From Phragmites australis (taxonomy: Eukaryota; Streptophyta; Magnoliopsida; Poales; Poaceae): a stretch of DNA of 64,000 bases. Every line of letters starts with the position of its first letter. Within the stretch, counting starts at the first letter, position 1. Location: contig NC_084935.1 of assembly GCF_958298935.1 (NCBI RefSeq), forward strand, positions 3,916,001 through 3,980,000, in the 5' to 3' direction. The translations under genes were made by a program, and so were the position numbers. Under the pieces are notes generated by a model. The model did no database searches, had not been told where the DNA came from, and saw nothing but the letters and a program-made list of their open reading frames with translations. Shown here piece after piece: positions 59,006 through 64,000 of the stretch.

Positions 59006-60050
59006 CTACAGCTTCCTGTATGCTATTGACCAGGATATTTGATACGGATTTCCAGTCCGAAGTGCAACGAGTCGTTGAATTATAATCAGTGACATGCACA
59101 TGAACATCCGTCTCTAGCACGCAGGTGTCCCTGGCTAAGTTCTTGGGGTCAAAAGAACAAGATGGAATGGAACAGAGGATATGGTCATGCTGCCAACCTT
59201 ATGCCGGACAGCCCAGCAATATACATGCTGCTTAACAATTGTCGCAGTCCTACATTCTTGCTAGGCAATCGAGTCTAACACTAAGGTGTCATTCTTGTTT
59301 GCCAGAAAATTCTGGTCAAACACATTAGGTTTCGAGGCCCAGCTCTACATAAGCTCAGTTTCTTTAGAGTCCAAAATAAACTAAGGGAGAAGTAGTCCAT
59401 GTGACGCGATTTTTTATGTATTTTTAAATAAAAATTACAAATATATACACATGTTTTAAAAAATATAAATATAAAAAAATATAGAGCTAGATGATCTTCT
59501 ATGCTACAATTTTTTTTAACTATTTCAATAGTATTTTGAATTTTGTAGAACATAATACTTTTTTATTTTTAAACATATTGCCCTTCCAATGGACAACAAC
59601 GATTTTTCAAAACGAATGCATATATTTGTAATTTTTATTTAAAAAGTGTAGAAATAAAAAAAAATCCATGCGAGACTTATGTTGCCCCTCTGCCTACGCG
59701 AGTCAAATCATAAAGAAATAATTGCATATTTGCCACTGGTTCGAACTTCTCTAGGAGCCTAGTTGTTCAAAAGCCAATCTCTAGTGCTTAAAAACCTGAG
59801 CAAGACGCAGGCCTAACATCGAGATGATGCTGTTTACATGCTCCATAGCCAAACAGGATGGGCTAAACTGGGAACAAAACTTTCATCTGTTCAAAGAGCA
59901 GCAGCATGGGTCGTCGAATTTTCCAGCAGGGAAAGAGTATAGAATTGATGGGCGAAAAGAGAGATTTGAATTTCAAATTTTGCATAGCATCAGCATGACA
60001 TGCTCTGCTGTCACTGGATCATCAGACTGACGAAAAGGTGATTTAATGAT
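59006..60050. other. Intergenic, with an AT-rich inverted repeat
   Basis: 59395-59690 has inverse arms (tttttaaataaaaattacaa near 59425 and the complement ttgtaatttttatttaaaaa near 59628), probably a decayed MITE. No coding sequence was recognised. Confidence 0.45.
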
Positions 60051-61011
60051 TTATGACGCGATGATATAAAAGAATATGTACAGCACCCCAGATGACAAAT
60101 ATGGGGGGTGAAAACCTCTGCAATTCTGCAAAATTTGGCATAACACGATACACAACAGGCGGTGCGACCAATTTTTGTCAGGAAAAACACAGCCTACACA
60201 ACACTCTTTCCCCCCTATCCCAACTACTAGTTTACTCAAAGTACCTTGCAAAATTTAAGGCCCAGATAGCAGAATAATCTATGATTTGGGGAAAGATCAA
60301 ACAAACAAATGGAACCCTGCATCTTTTTCTTCAGCAGAAACCCTTGGGGGATGTACTCCCCATGCATCTCACTAGCACACGATGAATAAGGAACGCCACG
60401 GTAACCAGATTTGGTAAAAATATTCCCGTAGCATACATCTGCAGCATACAAGGGTAAATTATGATAAATTACATGTAGCCAACATAAAAGCGAGAAACAG
60501 GAGACAAACTGCATGTAAATATTTTTTAGTGGAGATGTAAAAGCAGATAATGTGTTTAACCAATTCTATTCCCCCCAGTTAAAATAGGCATTAAGGCCAC
60601 AAATCCACAAGTTCAGAACCAGATAATGCAGGGGTGCACTGCAATCGCAAGACATTAATGGGGATACAACAGAATAATTTACCTTCCAAACTATTGGAAT
60701 GACAACAAAAGAATACAACATAACACACCATGGGGAGTTAAAACAAAAGAAGAAGAAGCAGGTTGATGGCTTGAATTGCATTAAAAGCAAGAGAATACCT
60801 TCCAATCTCAGAAATGGTAGCTCTATATACATTGATGACACAACTACCCTGCAAATTACAAAGAGTTAGGCACAAATACAAAAGGAAAGAAACAAGAATC
60901 CATATGAAAACATATATGGGAAACAAAAAAGACAGAAAGAACTACCTATACTTGAATCACACAGCTGAGGAATCTTCTGCTAGCTAACAGATTGGAAATG
61001 AACGAATGATG
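60050..61011 (-). other. Probable exportin-T 3'UTR region
   Basis: This lies just past the exportin-T stop. Splice-like signals on the minus strand (ttgcag at about 60850 and gtattc at about 60799) outline a possible short untranslated exon, which suggests that the 3'UTR may be spliced. No reading frame was recognised. Confidence 0.35.
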
Positions 61012-64000
61012 CTATCTGAATACAAGATTCCCATTCTGATCTTGTCTTATTTTCTCGATAAGCGATTGATAAAATGACCTGAATGCCTTGATATCATTCC
61101 CCTGTTGAAGCAGAAAACTAAGCTCATTACAACAAGAAATAGTCTATTTAAACAATCCAAAAAGAAATAGTCTATTTAAAAGCGAGAGATTAGATCATGA
61201 ATTCCAAAACAAGCCAGCACCTTGTTACAATGCCACCTAACAATGAAATAGCCTTAACATATAGAACAAACAGTAGATGGCTACTCATTCACTCAGTTGC
61301 CATTGCACTGAAGTTATTTGTTAAATGCTTGCTGGGCAAGCCACAATTTATATAGTATAGAGTTGCTTTGTGATGCGAAGGTGACAAGAGTCCAACTATC
61401 AACAGAACAGCTGCATAGTTTACTCACATTTGAGTTCACTAATTTAAGAAAAATGGTTCAACTTCCTAAATTTCCATATGGTTCAAGATAAGAGAAATAG
61501 CTACCTGTAACTTTTGGTAGTACTGTTCAGCTAGGTCTGGTGGGCAGTGAGCTTCTGGAAGACCTTTTGCTACAAAATTCACAATGAAGTCCTCCCTAAA
61601 TCTTTCATACATAATCTTTTGGGCCATCACAATTTCACCAAAGAGAGCAAGCTAAAGAAAGAAACAAGTCAAATAAATGAAGCTCTTGAAGAAAAAAGAA
61701 TCAGTCCATCTATCAGCATCCACCAACAATATTCAATGCTGTAAAATGACAACGTACGAAATTCTGAAACAAACAAATATGTTAAGACAGAGTATGTTGT
61801 GTCTAGTTGGCTCTAAACCTAAGTAGGGAACTTGTAAGGACGCAGCCTCACAATCCTGAGACGTGTGTTGGTACATGCCTAGTTTGGACAGCAAGCGCTT
61901 TACTTATCCTCACAGAGCAATGTAAGCAATAGGACATAGCACATTAGCGCCAACTCAGATTTCCATTCTGACACAGGAGCATCTATTAAGGAAAGGAAAA
62001 CAAATAGCTATACACTCCCTGGCAGTGTGGATGTGCTTAAATAGCAAAAGTTCATGACTCGTTCTAAATTTTGAACAAACCGATGTATTTTGGTTCCCGC
62101 AAAAGACCAACATGAAATAATGTGTGTAACTGACTATTTAAATCAATTTAATTTATCAGGGTACATCACCATAAGCATTTCTGGATCTTATTATTAGGGG
62201 AAAAAATTCCCACAAACCCTCTACAAGTCTACATAAAATTCAGCCCCCCACAAAGGAAAGAACCTATGGAGATCTCTGGGTATGAGTATTCGAAAAAATA
62301 TATTAAAAAGAGCATGTGACCGACATGAATTAGAATGCAACTCAGCACACTTTAGAATGACAAGAATAAAGATTATCTAACAACTGCATTACATAAGTTA
62401 ATGAAATACGATGGTTGAGTTACAGAAGAAGAAAGTGCAATAACAGAACAACAACTTTAATTCTCTGTAAGTTGGAATGTCCTAACATTTTCTAGAAATC
62501 AGTTGTGCCCTACAGGTTACATAATCCAGCTGAACAGATTAGTCAGCTGCAATTTGGATTGCCATTTAACCCTAGTAAACCTGACGTTAGGAAGTGGTCA
62601 GACATATTTCACCCTTTTGTGAGACTAACACTGTTCACAACAATATGAAGCCTATAAATTCTACCAACATAGAGATTACTAAAGTTATTAAGATTCAAAC
62701 AGAGCCAAAGACAAAAGGCCAAAATAGTCACGCCAAGGTCTACTTTCAACACAGAACATAAAGGTTGCAACTTCAAATAGTAGCAAGGTGACATGTCTTA
62801 CCGAATTTGCATCACGTAAATCAAATGATTTATCAAGGACACTGTATAAACAGCAACCAGTAGCAAACTTCTCAATCATAAATACTCGGAAGCCAGGAAG
62901 CTGAGAAAACAAGAAAGTAACGGCACAAGAATTATGCAAGTAATCCAACTAAATGCTAAGTGCTGGATAGTTCAAAATTCACGGTACAACATCGTAAAGT
63001 AAACACATGATTACCTTATCCTCAGAGTTACTGCACCAATCTTTGACAAGATTGACGAAAATTTGTACACATGCCTAAGAAAACCGTAGACAAGGTGTGA
63101 GTAAACAGTGTCCACAGCTTAACTTACAGTGGAGGTAAGAATGCAGATAGTTTGGGAAAGAAGACAAGGAATCAAGATCAACCATAATCCTCACCTTCCG
63201 AAGTTGTATATCTTTATGACTGCATGAAGTAAACAGAAGTAACTGCATTATAGTCTCCAGATACTGCCTGCAGCTAGGAGCAAGGAGAATTGTAGAAAGA
63301 TCATGTGTTGCCATAGCATGCAAGAATATGTATAATGTCCTCTGCAGATCTTGCAGTTCTCGCATTTCCTGCAGTGGTAAGACAATAATACATTACACAA
63401 GGATTCAAGGAACCATGCCAATTCATCCAGTACCTGTACAAGTCTAGGCACTTAAGCTAGTGGAATTGATGTAAACCAAAATAAACGATTAGATAAGAAT
63501 TTAGATGGGGTAACAACCAATCAAACTAACCACGCAACTAAAGTTGAGTACAGTATCGTACCAACTTGTTGCCATTATATTGATATCCTTGACTTTCATT
63601 TAGTATTGAGAAATCATACAAATACTATTTTCCTTATTGAACTATATCTGCCACATGCTATAGCTAGAGTTGCACCCTCATAAGTAGGAAAACATAAAAC
63701 AGTAAAGCAAATAATGTAATATATCCCCATGAACCTAGCACATTTCAAAGGCACTAGCATTCTCACAATATAGAGATGATCAGATACATCAAAAAAGTAT
63801 ACAAGAACAAGCAGCTAGAAATGAAGTAATATATAAAGTGGCTTGATTACAGATGCAATGAATATTACCTCAGTATTGCTTGCAGGACCAGCTGAAAATG
63901 CATCTTGTGACAGTATCATAGACAAACGACTTGCAATAGTAGGAAAGACTTCCTCCAATATGCCACTAGCTGACGAATTAAATTTGCAGATTATTTGGTT
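61012..64000 (-). CDS. PSD: Exportin-T (PAUSED/XPOT), C-terminal exons
   Basis: Six minus-strand exons join in frame: beyond 64000 to 63869, 63368-63195, 63074-63015, 62900-62802, 61651-61505 and 61101-61012 (stop TAG at 61012-61014). They encode, in order, FPTIASRLSMILSQDAFSAG, EMRELQDLQRTLYIFLHAM, ACVQIFVNLVKDWC, LPGFRVFMIEKFATGCCLY, LALFGEIVMAQKIMYERF with FVAKGLPEAHCPPDLAEQYY, and GNDIKAFRSFYQSLIEKIRQ. This is the C-terminal end of exportin-T, a HEAT-repeat karyopherin of the nucleus that binds Ran-GTP and exports tRNA; the Arabidopsis orthologue is PAUSED. About 230 residues are present; the long N-terminal part lies beyond the right edge. All junctions are GT-AG and exons end on codon boundaries. 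No lesion is seen. Confidence 0.92.

Overview
This is plant nuclear DNA, very probably from a grass (Poaceae). The supporting signs are genes with many short exons and GT-AG introns, a steep fall in GC content from 5' to 3' within genes, exons rich in alanine, proline and arginine codons, and a transposon load typical of grass genomes: Copia and other LTR remnants, CACTA, hAT, Stowaway-like and foldback elements, and a LINE tail. I see no bacterial operons, rRNA, tRNA or CRISPR.

Layout. 1-7169 (minus): most of a von Willebrand A-domain / inter-alpha-trypsin-inhibitor-heavy-chain-like gene whose 3' end lies off the left edge. 7.2-15.6 kb: intergenic DNA with MITEs and a decayed minus-strand Copia gag plus LTR-like sequence. 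15.6-19.04 kb (plus): a broken copy of the proteasome alpha-6 (PAA) gene. 19.2-21.1 kb (minus): an intact five-exon strictosidine-synthase-like gene that converges on the pseudogene. 23,343-27,403: a nearly complete Dart-like hAT transposon with an 8-bp target duplication, a one-frameshift transposase and a second BED-finger-only gene. 30.1-30.6 kb (plus): a single-exon DUF1677 gene. 33.0-33.8 kb: an eIF3g 5' fragment next to an unidentified coding-like fragment. 33.8-36.8 kb: a long LTR-like repeat. 37.9-38.3 kb: a foldback element built of palindromic modules. 39.4-39.8 kb: a possible small Helitron. 40.1-40.5 kb (minus): a possible small protein gene. 41.4-45.7 kb (minus): a complete four-exon receptor-like cytoplasmic kinase of the RIPK/PBL type. 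46.7-53.1 kb: a decayed Copia element with both LTRs, carrying a CACTA-like fragment. 53.4-54.25 kb: a short CACTA element. 57.4-59.0 kb: a LINE-like 3' part. 61.0-64.0 kb (minus): the 3' exons of exportin-T (PAUSED).

The host genes are unrelated housekeeping and signalling genes with no sign of a shared pathway. The most unusual feature is the hAT element. Its two minus-strand genes each have a TATA box and a poly(A) signal, and they share a duplicated 3' flank. The downstream gene encodes only the DNA-binding BED finger, which would suit a transposition regulator (inference). Exon limits were deduced by eye from GT/AG sites, reading frame and remembered family sequences. They have not been tested against transcripts.
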